NCBI RefSeq assembly: GCF_000238595.1
Contig: NZ_AGTS01000105.1
Location: 1-64,000 of the forward strand
Length of the DNA stretch: 64,000 nt
Origin: Acidovorax sp. NO-1
GTDB lineage: Bacteria; Pseudomonadota; Gammaproteobacteria; Burkholderiales; Burkholderiaceae_C
Direction: 5' to 3'
Below are positions 24,594 through 33,769 of this stretch, piece after piece. A program made the position numbers and the translations under genes. The notes under the pieces are model-generated. The model saw only the letters and a program-made list of their open reading frames with translations. It had not been told where the DNA came from and made no database searches. The stretch's first letter is position 1. The number at the start of each line of letters is the position of its first letter.

Positions 24594-26504
24594 TTACAGC
24601 AGGTGATCCGGCGCGAACGGGCCCAGCAGACGCAGCATGAGGCGCAGCGGCACACTGGCATCGGGCTCGGTGGTGGCATCCGCCAGGCCACTGCCTTCGG
24701 GGGCGCGCCATACCAGGCCACCGGCGTCGTTGAGCTGCACATGCCAGGCCGCTTCGCGCAGCGCGGTCTCGATGGGGGCGGTGGCCGCCTGGCTCAGCGC
24801 CCGGCTGCGGATCAGCAGTGCGATTTCGGTGTTCTGAAGCTGGGACCGCATGTCCAGGTTCATCGACCCGGTGACGAGGAGGCGTCCGTCCATGATGAGC
24901 AGCTTGGAATGCAGCATGGCGCGTGAGCTGCCCACGCCGCCGCTGCCAGAGCCGTCCGCCGACGAGCCGCCGCCGGAGCTGCCCGTGGACCCGAGCGAGC
25001 CTTTGAGCAAGGCCGCCGTGTCGCTGCGCATCTCGTACAGCTCCACGCCCATGGCCAGCAGGTCGGGGCGGTGGCGGGCGTAGCCCGCATGGGCAATGGG
25101 TGCATCGTTGGAGGCCAGCGAATTGGTGAGCACCCGTACCCGCACGCCGCGCGCGCGGGCGGCCGCAAACGCCTGCTTCATGTCGGGCCCGGGCACAAAG
25201 TAGGGGGAGATGATCAGCAAATCCTGCCGGGCCTGGCCCATGAGGTGCAGCAGGCCGTCTACCACCGTATCGGTTTGCGCCTCCAGGGTGGCGCTGTCAG
25301 CGGCGGGCCCGGTGCGCTCTGGCGCGGGATCTTGCACGTTGGTATGCGTTGCAACCGGAGCAGACACCGCCACTGGCGACTGCGGAGCACGAACTGCCGC
25401 TGCGCCTGCCGTGCCGCGTGACACCACCGTCAGCGGCGTGGCTTTGGCGGGGGGCTTTTCGGGCAAGGCAGGCTCCGACGTGCCGTCGGGTGGAATCTTG
25501 GCGGGCTTGTCTACCAGCACCGCTGCCGGGGCCCAGACAAACTCGGCACGTGCCAGATCCATGGGCTGCCGGTTCCATACCCGTGCGAGCTGTTCGGGGC
25601 TGGCGGGCTGGTCTGCGCCCACCGGGGAGCCCTGCGGCGCGTCCACAGCCTCGGTGGGTGCAGGCGGTGGTTCGCGCTCACGCTTGGCGTCGTCAGCGGC
25701 CTGTGCCCGTGCGCGCATGGTGTCCAGCTCCTCCTTGGAGACGAGCGACTGCACGGGGTAGGCGCGTTCGTTGTTCCAGTAGCTGTCAAAGCTCCGAGAG
25801 AGCTCCTGCACGATGGGCCCGGCCGCCAGCACATCCAGGTCCACAAAGTTGCCGGAGTCTGCATTTCCGAAGTAGGCATCGCCCAGGTTGCGCCCGCCGG
25901 TGACGCCCATGGCGTTGTCTGCAATGAAAAGCTTGTTGTGCATGCGCTGCTGCACGCGCGAGAAGTCACCGATCGCGCTGACCACGCGGCCCACGGTCGA
26001 CCCCCGGGCGCCCGTCAGCGGGTTGAACATGCGCATTTCAATGTTGGGCACAAACGCCAGCCGCATCACCTGGGCATCGCGCCCCGTGCTGTGGAAGTCG
26101 TCCAGCAGCACGCGCACGCGCACACCGCGTTGGGCAGCCTCTACCACGCCCAGCAGCAGGCGCTCGGTGCTTGCGTCGGCATGGATCGCGTAGTACTGCA
26201 GATCCAGCGTCTTCTGCGCAGCGTTCACCAGCGCAAGGCGGCTGCTGTACGCCGTCTGCGCGCCGCTCAGCAGCAAAAATCCCGAGGGGTGCCGCCCGCT
26301 GGCGGCCGCCCGCCGTTGGCTGACCAGCTGGCCCAGTGCGGTGGATTCGGGCGCGGTGAACGCCGTGGAGACCGGGCGGTGCACATCCTTGGGTAGCCCC
26401 GTACACCCGGTAGCGCCCGCAGTGATGACGACGGCCAACAGTGCCAGCCAGCCATAGCGCGCCGTTTTCGGGAAAAAAGCGGGAGGGTGCGGCATGTGGA
26501 ACAT
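24594..26504 (-). CDS. Phospholipase D/cardiolipin-synthase-like lipoprotein
   Basis: A 636-residue protein with two HKD phosphodiesterase motifs: HNKLFIADNAMGVTGGRNLGD and HSKLLIMDGRLLVTGSMNLD. The N-terminus has a basic start, a hydrophobic stretch and a lipobox ending in a cysteine (AGATGC), so it is probably lipid-anchored in the periplasm or outer membrane. It resembles the ClsC-like group that makes cardiolipin or transfers phosphatidyl groups. Pro/Ala-rich and Gly/Ser-rich insertions between and just before the second HKD make it longer than usual relatives. ATG 26504 and ATG 26495 are both possible starts. Confidence 0.85.
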   Translation of the reverse strand: MFHMPHPPAFFPKTARYGWLALLAVVITAGATGCTGLPKDVHRPVSTAFTAPESTALGQLVSQRRAAASGRHPSGFLLLSGAQTAYSSRLALVNAAQKTLDLQYYAIHADASTERLLLGVVEAAQRGVRVRVLLDDFHSTGRDAQVMRLAFVPNIEMRMFNPLTGARGSTVGRVVSAIGDFSRVQQRMHNKLFIADNAMGVTGGRNLGDAYFGNADSGNFVDLDVLAAGPIVQELSRSFDSYWNNERAYPVQSLVSKEELDTMRARAQAADDAKREREPPPAPTEAVDAPQGSPVGADQPASPEQLARVWNRQPMDLARAEFVWAPAAVLVDKPAKIPPDGTSEPALPEKPPAKATPLTVVSRGTAGAAAVRAPQSPVAVSAPVATHTNVQDPAPERTGPAADSATLEAQTDTVVDGLLHLMGQARQDLLIISPYFVPGPDMKQAFAAARARGVRVRVLTNSLASNDAPIAHAGYARHRPDLLAMGVELYEMRSDTAALLKGSLGSTGSSGGGSSADGSGSGGVGSSRAMLHSKLLIMDGRLLVTGSMNLDMRSQLQNTEIALLIRSRALSQAATAPIETALREAAWHVQLNDAGGLVWRAPEGSGLADATTEPDASVPLRLMLRLLGPFAPDHLL

Positions 26505-26620
26505 GCCACGATTGTGACGTGCGGTAACTTCAAGCAGTGTCAGACACCACGCTCTGCAAGGTGCTGAAAACCACCGAATCGGGTGGCGATCGTTGTTGAG
26601 TGGGCATGAACCCATTTGAA

Positions 26621-26680
26621 CCGTTCACGCCGACCCTGTCGAAGCGCCGCACATGGCTTCGACGGGCTCAGCCCGAACGG
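26621..26680. repeat. Inverted repeat of a widespread intergenic type
   Basis: Imperfect arms of about 25 bases, CCGTTCACGCCGACCCTGTC then GAAGC, and GCTTC then GACGGGCTCAGCCCGAACGG, surround a 10-base loop. Elements carrying a TCGACnnGCTCAGnnCGAACGG core are common between genes in betaproteobacteria, from memory. It lies downstream of ribD and upstream of the lipoprotein gene. Confidence 0.7.
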
Positions 26681-26705
26681 GTGTTTCAAGTTCAAGGATG
26701 CCGAC

Positions 26706-27818
26706 TCAATAGAACTGGTCCCGGCCCTGCACCCTTGCCACCACCCGCAGGTCAGGCCCCACCATCTGGGCCGATGTGAACTCCAACGCCAGCCCGTCTG
26801 CAAGCGCCTGCAGCGGGCCAAACTGCGCCATCCCCAGCCCCGGCCCCAGCAGGCGGGGCGCGAGGTACACCAGCAATTCGTCCACCAGGCCTTCCCGCAC
26901 CAGCGAGCCATTGAGCTTGTGGCCCGCCTCCACATGCAGTTCATTGATACCCCGCGCCCCCAGGTCCCGCAGCATGGCGGGCAAATCCACCTTGCCCTGC
27001 GCATTGGGCAGATGGATCACCGTGGCGCCGCGTGCCGCCAGGGCGGCTTCTTTGGCATCATTTCGGGCTGCAGCGTATATGTAGCAAGCGCGGCCAGCTA
27101 TCAAAAGATTAGCGTCCAGGGGCAGTTGCAGCTGGCTGTCTACCACCACCACATGGGGTTGGCGGGGCGTGGGCACCTCGCGCACGTCCAGCCGGGGGTT
27201 GTCATCCAGCACCGTGCCAATGCCCGTCAACACCGCACAGGCCCGCGCACGCCACGCATGGCCGTCGGCCCGGGCGGTGCGCGAGGTGATCCACTGGCTC
27301 ACACCGTTGCTGAGCGCTGTTGCACCATCCAGCGATGCAGCGGCCTTCAGACGCACCCAGGGCGTGCCGCGCACCATGCGGCTGAAAAACCCGATGTTCA
27401 GCGCCCGCGACTCGTCTGCACCCGGCCCCACCACCACCTCCACCCCCGCAGCCCGCAGCCGCTCAAAGCCATGGCCCGCCACCAGCGGGTTGGGGTCGGT
27501 GATGGACGCCACCACCCTGCCAATGCCGGCCTGCACCAGGGCATCACAGCAGGGCCCGGTGCGGCCCTGGTGCGCACAGGGCTCCAGCGTCACATAGGCC
27601 GTGGCCCCCCGCACATCGTGCCCGCGCGCCGCCGCATCCCGCAGCGCCATCACCTCGGCATGGGCCCCCCCGGCGTGTTGGGTGAAGCCTGTGCCCAGCA
27701 CCTTCAACCCGTCGCCCGCCACGATGACGCAGCCTACGCGGGGGTTGGGGTTGGAAAGAAAAAGCGCTTGAGTGGCGAGCTCAAGCGCTTGGATCATGGG
27801 GGGCGCTGGCTGGATCAT
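26706..27818 (-). CDS. ribD: Bifunctional riboflavin deaminase/reductase RibD
   Basis: A 370-residue cytoplasmic enzyme carrying out two consecutive steps of riboflavin synthesis. The deaminase domain has the zinc ligands His53, Cys81 and Cys90 and the catalytic Glu55 in HAEV. The reductase domain starts near residue 155 with WVRLKAAASLDG. Residues about 237-254 (LIAGRACYIYAAARND) are encoded by a family 1 repeat lying in frame. ATG 27818 is chosen; ATG 27797 is an alternative. It follows pilE with a gap of 25 bases, so it is probably read from the pilin operon. No other rib gene lies in the window. Confidence 0.94.
   Translation of the reverse strand: MIQPAPPMIQALELATQALFLSNPNPRVGCVIVAGDGLKVLGTGFTQHAGGAHAEVMALRDAAARGHDVRGATAYVTLEPCAHQGRTGPCCDALVQAGIGRVVASITDPNPLVAGHGFERLRAAGVEVVVGPGADESRALNIGFFSRMVRGTPWVRLKAAASLDGATALSNGVSQWITSRTARADGHAWRARACAVLTGIGTVLDDNPRLDVREVPTPRQPHVVVVDSQLQLPLDANLLIAGRACYIYAAARNDAKEAALAARGATVIHLPNAQGKVDLPAMLRDLGARGINELHVEAGHKLNGSLVREGLVDELLVYLAPRLLGPGLGMAQFGPLQALADGLALEFTSAQMVGPDLRVVARVQGRDQFY
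27059..27110 (-). repeat. Family 1 repeat inside the ribD coding sequence, copy F
   Basis: Read in the ribD direction: CTTTTGATAGCTGGCCGCGC, TTGCTACATATACGCTGCAG, CCCGAAAT. It matches the intergenic copies at both the TTTTGATAGCTG block and the GCGCTG-AG-CC block. It stays open in the ribD frame and its base composition is clearly lower in GC than the flanking codons. Confidence 0.75.
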
Positions 27819-27843
27819 GGCGCCTTGGATGGTAGCGCAGTGA

Positions 27844-28266
27844 CTACTTGTTCCAGCACTCAGCGGCTGTGATACCGGTGCCCATGTTGATTGCATTCCG
27901 TATACCCGTATTGGTGAGAGTGAAATCACCGCAACGATCCGCAGCTTGGGGGCCAGGTGACTTCCGGGTTGCCACCAAAGTGAAAGCGACGTTGGTATTG
28001 ACGCCCTGAAAACCGATGGTGTAGCGCTTTTGTGGATCAGCTGCCCAAGTTAGCCCTGCCGGAAGTGCCAGTGGATATGTTCCGGTGGCTGTGGCCGCAC
28101 GTTCCATCCATTGCTGTGCTTGTAGCAAACCAGCCCGTGCATCAGCGCGGTGGCCGCGTCGAATATATTCGTTATAGCTCGGTAAAGCGATAGCGGTCAG
28201 AATACCGATGATGGCCACCACGATCATGATCTCGATGAGCGTGAAACCGCGTTGTTGTTGCTTCAT
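27844..28266 (-). CDS. pilE: Type IV pilin-like protein PilE
   Basis: A 140-residue type IV prepilin. A short basic leader (KQQQRG) is followed by the cleavage and methylation site [23 protein letters not shown] with Glu at mature position 5, then the N-terminal assembly helix. The C-terminal half has a cysteine pair about 30 residues apart (DRCGD and AECWNK), forming the D-loop. In this cluster it is likely a minor pilin of the PilE type, though it could be a major subunit. It lies between pilY1 and ribD. Confidence 0.92.
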   Translation of the reverse strand: MKQQQRGFTLIEIMIVVAIIGILTAIALPSYNEYIRRGHRADARAGLLQAQQWMERAATATGTYPLALPAGLTWAADPQKRYTIGFQGVNTNVAFTLVATRKSPGPQAADRCGDFTLTNTGIRNAINMGTGITAAECWNK

Positions 28267-28281
28267 AAACAGTCTGCTCCT

Positions 28282-31200
28282 TTATCGCATTTGCCGCCAG
28301 CTGGGGCGCATGCTCTGTTCAGGGAACAGGGCGGTATCCAGGTTGTCGTCAGTGCCATCAGGCTTTTTCCCTGTGAAGCGATTTCTATCACCGCGCTGAA
28401 TAAGCGTTTGCGAGCCTGGCGCAACAGATACCCGTGAGGCCGCCTTATCCGATGTCAAGTTGTACTTGCCATCTCCGTTTGTGTCCAGAATTTGGACACT
28501 GGGCCGCTTGCCATCCATGATGTTGATGAACGTGAGGAACTGCCGTTCCCTGTCCACGGAGCCAGCTTCGCAGGTCTCCACATTGGGCTCAAGTCGGGAG
28601 CCCTTGGCAGGCACCTGCGAGAAAACGGCCAGCACATTGCTGCTGTCGTAAAACTCCATCGGCTTGAGCAGGCGCTCGCGCGTCTCGGGCAGGTCCATGT
28701 ACCAGCCTTTGTTGGTGTTCCAGTCCAAAACGGTACTTGCATCAACCTGCCAGTACTGGTGGCCGTCGCGGTCCAGTTCAGCCGTGACAGGAACTTTGCG
28801 TTCCACAAGACCCGCTTGGGTAACAGGGGTGGGCAGATCATCGACTGTTTTTACTAACTCATTGCAGTCGCTATCGGAGGTATCTGCACACACCGCCACG
28901 CGGTTCTTCTTGGCACCGGTCAGCTTGTAGCGGGTGTTGTCCAGGACGGAATACAGGGTTTGCTTGTTCGCGTTCTGGGGGTCGTCCTTGTCCACGTTGC
29001 GGCCGGTGCCGAAAGCCACCATCAGCCCGCCCACAGCCACCAGTTCCTCCTTGGTTGCATCAGGGTCGATGTCCTTCTTGCGGTCGTTGGTACGCACCGT
29101 GGGCACGACCGTAATGGACTGAGCGAGTGTTCGCGAATTCGGCGAGCCTTCTGTTCCGCCCTTCGCGGTAAAAAGTGGGACGCCGTTGGTAGTGTGGTTG
29201 GTGGTGGTTCCGGCTACGCCACCCCAGCGTGCCACTCCCCAGTTGGCGTCGCTGTCGTCGGCAATGAGGAACTTCCACAGGTTGCCTTTGAGGTCGCCTG
29301 CGTACACCACGTCCGGGCGACCATCGCTGTTGATGTCCACAAGGCGTGGCGCAGAGAGGCCGTTGTCGGTGGTATTGGCGTGGCTCCCTGTGGCCGTTGA
29401 GCCGGTAGCAACCAAGCGAAGCAGCTTCTTGTCACCATCCAGGTACTGAATGAGCAGAACAGGGCGTTCGCTCTTGCTGTTGTAGCCGTTGCCCATGACT
29501 GCTGCCCAACGGTCGTTGTTCAGCCGCGCAATCTGCGTGGTGCGCTGGGGATTGGTCTCGTCCAGCACAGGCTTGGCAAAAATATGGCCCATGTCCGCTG
29601 CGGCAAGACAAGTTTCCTTGGCCGTTGTCGGCGTGATAGCAGCGTCTTCGCAAGTTGCCACAGTCGCCACCGCCTCGGTAGCGTGGCGAGTCTTGTCCAT
29701 GACCACCAACTGGGATGCGTTCGCCTCGCTGAAATTGCCCGCTGCGGCTGCAGTGGTACCCGGCGATGTCACGTCCAGCACAAAGTAGCCTTTGCCGCCG
29801 GCGCCCAGCGTGCCGACGAGCATGGTCCGCCAATCTGGGGCATAGGCGCCATAGTCAGGGTCACTGGGGTCTTTGCCTCCATTAATGTCAACATCACCAC
29901 TCATCGCCGAACCGTCCACAAAGTAACGGTGGTTCTGGTTAAACGCGGGGTCAGTGAGACGTCCAACCGCAGGAAGAATTCCCCGCGGTACATACGCCAG
30001 CTTTTCCGTGCCATCAACCCCCGAGAAGCCATGGAGCATGCCGTCATTTCCACCCACATAAATCATGGGCAAGCGTGCTTTGTTCAAATTGGTGAATGAA
30101 GCGTAACCTTTCCAGGAGTAGTTGCTGTTGGGTGCTCCCACATACCATACTTCGGAGTTGATGATGCTCCCCTGACGAGATTTTCTCTCGCGGAAGGGCT
30201 TGGTCGCAGGGTAATTCGGTGGGGTTTCCGTGCCTTCCTTGCTCCGATCGCCACGGATGTAATTGAGGCGGTCCTGTCCCAAGGCGTCACTGGTGCCATC
30301 GCTTTTCAAATTGAGAAAGCTTTTTTGGGCGGTGCTGAGATAACTCTGGTCCGCCGCCCATTTGAACGCCACACCGCCCTTTTCTGTGCCGGTAGCCGGG
30401 TTCGTGATCTGGTTGCTGTAGCTCAGGATAAGCCGGCTGTTCACATCAAACCCGATGGCGTCCAGCAAATCGGCAGTAGTTTTGCCCGCCCAGCCTGGCG
30501 TGGGAATGGTGGTGCCGTCGGTTTTTACCGTTTCAGCCTGGATATAGCCCCTCCAACCCTCCTTGGGTACATAGTTGGCCACGTACTTGGCCACATCGTT
30601 GCGCGATGCATTGCTGCCGCTGGTGGCAGTGGAGCCCCGGTCGGGCTCATTTTGTGTGTTGATCTGCTGAATGATCATGCGGAAGGCTTTTTCAAGGTCT
30701 TCGCCCTGTTCCACAGCAAAAAATCGCCCGCGACCATTAAGAGCTGCGTGCCACAAGTCGAGTGAACGTTTGTTTTCGTTATCCATCACCGGCCAAGTAG
30801 CTGTTCCGTTCACCAAATTAGGAAAGCTGCCGTCGTACCCAAATGGAACCATCTCGGTAGGACGTGTGATGGTCGGAGCTCCTGGCCACGTGTAGGCCAT
30901 CGAGCTAAAACCAATGGTGTAGGTCACCATGTGAGCCCAGCTAGCGGGGTTGTACTTTGGGTTCCAGTACTTGGGCAGGGCGACACCGCCGATGGTTTCC
31001 GTCGCTGGCGCTTGGTCGTACTCAGCGATCGGAGTTACCGAACCCGTAAGACTCGCCGCTGGCTGAAGACGGTCTGCCCAACTTTTGAAGGCCCAATCGG
31101 CGAGGGTGTCGCTAAAGGTGTCGTGATAAAGCTGGTTCGGCGGCCTTAAAGCGGCATTGGTGCTGCCGTAGAGAGTTCCATCAGGAAGCGTTCTGTTAAC

Positions 31201-31917
31201 GTTCCGGCTATCCTGTGACCCGCCCGACACACCCCCATTCCAGCGGCCGTCAGTCATGAAGATATGGTAATTGCGACGGCAACCGAGGTAGGGCGCGCCG
31301 GTTGTCCCCGGCTTTGAAGCCCATGGGCCATTCTGATGCGGTGGAAGTCGCATATATTCATCAGCATTTTTGAACATGCTATGCGACGGGGTGCTGCTAT
31401 TCGGCGATAGTTGACCAACAAAGCTGAGAAAATTACTCCGATGGTTGACGTCCAACACTTTCATCGAGTTCGTATTGAACTGCGCGGTCGTTCCGGAATT
31501 GAGTATTTTGGGCGTACTGTTATTTCCGTTCATCGACTGCCAAGCCAGCCGTATTTTGCCTTCAGGCAATAGGCTGGTATCGTTGAAAACCTCTCTAAGT
31601 GCGTATTTCAATACATTCATGCGGCGATCAGTCGCCCGCCAAACTTTCCTGTTGGGATCATCTGCTGTAGGTGCAGATATCGTCGGCGATGTATTATTTG
31701 TTGCGCCGGTCGTATTTTCTTGATCCAAACGAAAATTCATACTGCCGGAATCATCCACAGAGATAATCACGTTTGGTGCAACGTAAGGCTCAACCGTGCC
31801 CGGCGGCGACTGCGCAAAATCCAGTGACCAACCGCTATTTGGGGCCAGCACTGCGCAAACAGCCAATGCGACCATGGTTTTCTTGAAATTCGCACGATGC
31901 TGAACAGAGTAGGGCAT
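28282..31917 (-). CDS. pilY1: Type IV pilus tip adhesin/biogenesis factor PilY1
   Basis: A 1211-residue secreted protein. A signal peptide covers residues 1 to about 31. The von Willebrand A-like region starts with the MIDAS motif DDSGS at 55-59. The C-terminal half is the PilC/PilY1 beta-propeller, with VDINSDGRPD and YAGDLKGNLWKF at about 855-875, the calcium-binding loop that controls pilus retraction in Pseudomonas relatives. A second Asp/Asn-rich loop (DTNGDGKYN) is near the C-terminus. The N-terminal third is much lower in GC than the rest. The start has AGGAGC upstream. It lies between pilX and pilE in a minor-pilin operon. Confidence 0.95.
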   Translation of the reverse strand: MPYSVQHRANFKKTMVALAVCAVLAPNSGWSLDFAQSPPGTVEPYVAPNVIISVDDSGSMNFRLDQENTTGATNNTSPTISAPTADDPNRKVWRATDRRMNVLKYALREVFNDTSLLPEGKIRLAWQSMNGNNSTPKILNSGTTAQFNTNSMKVLDVNHRSNFLSFVGQLSPNSSTPSHSMFKNADEYMRLPPHQNGPWASKPGTTGAPYLGCRRNYHIFMTDGRWNGGVSGGSQDSRNVNRTLPDGTLYGSTNAALRPPNQLYHDTFSDTLADWAFKSWADRLQPAASLTGSVTPIAEYDQAPATETIGGVALPKYWNPKYNPASWAHMVTYTIGFSSMAYTWPGAPTITRPTEMVPFGYDGSFPNLVNGTATWPVMDNENKRSLDLWHAALNGRGRFFAVEQGEDLEKAFRMIIQQINTQNEPDRGSTATSGSNASRNDVAKYVANYVPKEGWRGYIQAETVKTDGTTIPTPGWAGKTTADLLDAIGFDVNSRLILSYSNQITNPATGTEKGGVAFKWAADQSYLSTAQKSFLNLKSDGTSDALGQDRLNYIRGDRSKEGTETPPNYPATKPFRERKSRQGSIINSEVWYVGAPNSNYSWKGYASFTNLNKARLPMIYVGGNDGMLHGFSGVDGTEKLAYVPRGILPAVGRLTDPAFNQNHRYFVDGSAMSGDVDINGGKDPSDPDYGAYAPDWRTMLVGTLGAGGKGYFVLDVTSPGTTAAAAGNFSEANASQLVVMDKTRHATEAVATVATCEDAAITPTTAKETCLAAADMGHIFAKPVLDETNPQRTTQIARLNNDRWAAVMGNGYNSKSERPVLLIQYLDGDKKLLRLVATGSTATGSHANTTDNGLSAPRLVDINSDGRPDVVYAGDLKGNLWKFLIADDSDANWGVARWGGVAGTTTNHTTNGVPLFTAKGGTEGSPNSRTLAQSITVVPTVRTNDRKKDIDPDATKEELVAVGGLMVAFGTGRNVDKDDPQNANKQTLYSVLDNTRYKLTGAKKNRVAVCADTSDSDCNELVKTVDDLPTPVTQAGLVERKVPVTAELDRDGHQYWQVDASTVLDWNTNKGWYMDLPETRERLLKPMEFYDSSNVLAVFSQVPAKGSRLEPNVETCEAGSVDRERQFLTFINIMDGKRPSVQILDTNGDGKYNLTSDKAASRVSVAPGSQTLIQRGDRNRFTGKKPDGTDDNLDTALFPEQSMRPSWRQMR

Positions 31918-31951
31918 GTTGTGCTCCTGTTTGATATATATTAAACTGACT

Positions 31952-31976
31952 GCCGCCGCTTTGATTTAATGGCGGC
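31952..31976. promoter_or_regulatory. Hairpin in the pilX-pilY1 gap
   Basis: GCCGCC (31952-31957) pairs with GGCGGC (31971-31976) in an otherwise AT-rich 80-base gap. It could attenuate or protect the mRNA between pilX and pilY1. T-rich sequence follows only in the plus direction. Confidence 0.4.
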
Positions 31977-31997
31977 TGAAATTAATTTTTTGTGCAA

Positions 31998-32804
31998 TTA
32001 GTCTGGCGTTTTCTGCCGCGCGTAGGTCTGCTGGATAACCGCCTGTGTCACCGGAACATCCACAGCACCCACTCTTCTCAGCTTTCGACCATGTGCAACT
32101 GCTGTAATCCGATACACGACATTGGGGGTCATTCTCAGCGGCAAATGGTTGGCCCCACCCGCAATAAGCGCTGATTTGTCTGCATTGGGGTCATAGGGCA
32201 ATATCTCAATCCAGTACCAGCCGCCCAGATCGTTGCGGGAACGGTCTCTCAAGATCGGGTTGCCCCCGGGTTCATTTGCATCCGTGCTCAGTTTGGCTCC
32301 GCTGTATTGACCGTAGCGTGCACCAATACCGTCGACCATCATTTCAGCCAATGTGAAATCGACCAACGGGTCCGTTTTATCGCTGGTGTTGTTCCAGAAA
32401 TCCTGCCGCCCGGTGCGTTTCAGGCAGAGTCCGTTGCGGCAGCGCGGGCCCGTTGTGATGTTCTCGAGTTCTGCCCACAATGCGGCAGCTTCTTTTGCCT
32501 CAAGAGGGATCTGTGCCACGGCCATGCCGCCACGGCAATCTGCAGCTACAGGAATTCGGCAATCGCTACCGTCCGGCTTTTCGCCTCGAATATCGAGCTC
32601 CGCGTCCTGAATCAGCGCCTGAGCCGCTTCGAAGGCCCGTTGATAGTCGGCGTCGTTGCCTACCACCATTTCATTGAACATGGAAGTGCGTGACGCCCAG
32701 AGTGCCAGAAGCATCGAGAGCATCACGAAAACGATGACAACAAACAACGCAACACCGCGCTGGCGTGATGGCATGGTTTTAAAGGTAGAGGACATGCGTT
32801 GCAT
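31998..32804 (-). CDS. pilX: Type IV pilus assembly protein PilX
   Basis: A 268-residue minor-pilin-like protein. The N-terminus has the RQRGVALFVVIVFVMLSMLLALWASR segment characteristic of PilX, a pilin-like helix that lacks the Glu5 of normal pilins (GVALF instead of GFTLIE). Four or more cysteines in the globular part suggest disulfides. It acts with PilV, PilW and FimT in priming pilus assembly and carrying PilY1 at the tip. The start is uncertain among ATG 32804, 32795 and 32774. It follows pilW with a gap of 19 bases. Confidence 0.88.
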   Translation of the reverse strand: MQRMSSTFKTMPSRQRGVALFVVIVFVMLSMLLALWASRTSMFNEMVVGNDADYQRAFEAAQALIQDAELDIRGEKPDGSDCRIPVAADCRGGMAVAQIPLEAKEAAALWAELENITTGPRCRNGLCLKRTGRQDFWNNTSDKTDPLVDFTLAEMMVDGIGARYGQYSGAKLSTDANEPGGNPILRDRSRNDLGGWYWIEILPYDPNADKSALIAGGANHLPLRMTPNVVYRITAVAHGRKLRRVGAVDVPVTQAVIQQTYARQKTPD

Positions 32805-32823
32805 GGCAGGTTTCGGTAGGTGG

Positions 32824-33720
32824 TTAACCGGACAGCCCTTGGCTGCGCAGCTGATAAATGTTGCGGAACACCAGATGCATGCGCCGGTTGCGTGGGGCGC
32901 CCAACGTGGTCATGTTGACGGGTGTAGCGCCATCGCAGTCGGTATATGTGCTCCCTGCTGGTAGATCGATGGCTTCGTTGCCGTACAACACCAAACAGAC
33001 TTCCACGGCGAAAACCTGTGCCCAGCCAGGACTGCCAGGAGCACCCACGGTAGCGGCATCGACATAGCGCAGATTGGGGTTGCCTGTGTCTGCTGCACTT
33101 TGCATAAGGTAGCGAACCTGAAAGTTGGCCACGTTGCGGATGATGGGTTGAGGGATTTCAGCATTGCCCTGGCAACGCAGTTCTCTGCGATTGGGGTCGA
33201 TCGGGTCAACAAACAGAACGAACGCGCTTTGCACGAGTACCGGGGTCTCGCCCGCACCGATACAGTTGCGTTGTACCGATTGCGGCACGGCAGCCGTATA
33301 GAGAGGCTCCGTATAGTTACGGAAACCAGTTGTTAGTTTGTATTCGGTGGAGCTTGGCGTATCGAGCCCGCTCAAGGTGTCTGTAGAAAGAACAAACGTA
33401 TTGGTGCCGTCTGAGTAATCGGTTTCAAAGGCCACGGCTTCTCCCGGGAGAGCCGGGAGATTGTCCTCGATCATTTTGGCTGCCGACAATTTGAGTTTGA
33501 CCGACCCTGCCTGGCGCAATTGCTGCCCTATCACCCGAAATGCGTAAGCTGCTTGCTGCTGAATTTCGGTGGCGTCACTGACGGTACCCGATACTCCACG
33601 TGACACCATCAAGGCACCCATGGCCACGGCGATGGTGAGCAGGCCAACGGTGATGCCAACAAGCAGCTCGATCAGCGTGACGCCGCCCTGAGCAGATCGC
33701 TTTGAAGGGATGTGATTCAT
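32824..33720 (-). CDS. pilW: Type IV pilus minor pilin PilW
   Basis: A 298-residue minor pilin starting at ATG 33720. The prepilin leader ends at SAQGG, followed by VTLIELLVGITVGLLTIAVAMGALMV with Glu5. The rest matches the PilW pattern: a helix with QQQAAYAFRVIGQQLRQAGS and later RNVANFQVRYL. The ATG at 33720 places the leader at the usual length. An open stretch further upstream is not pilin-like and overlaps pilV. It lies between pilV and pilX in the operon. Confidence 0.92.
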   Translation of the reverse strand: MNHIPSKRSAQGGVTLIELLVGITVGLLTIAVAMGALMVSRGVSGTVSDATEIQQQAAYAFRVIGQQLRQAGSVKLKLSAAKMIEDNLPALPGEAVAFETDYSDGTNTFVLSTDTLSGLDTPSSTEYKLTTGFRNYTEPLYTAAVPQSVQRNCIGAGETPVLVQSAFVLFVDPIDPNRRELRCQGNAEIPQPIIRNVANFQVRYLMQSAADTGNPNLRYVDAATVGAPGSPGWAQVFAVEVCLVLYGNEAIDLPAGSTYTDCDGATPVNMTTLGAPRNRRMHLVFRNIYQLRSQGLSG

Positions 33721-33769
33721 GTCAGGCACACCTGCTAGAAGTAATGTTGGACGATCAAAGGAGACTTGC

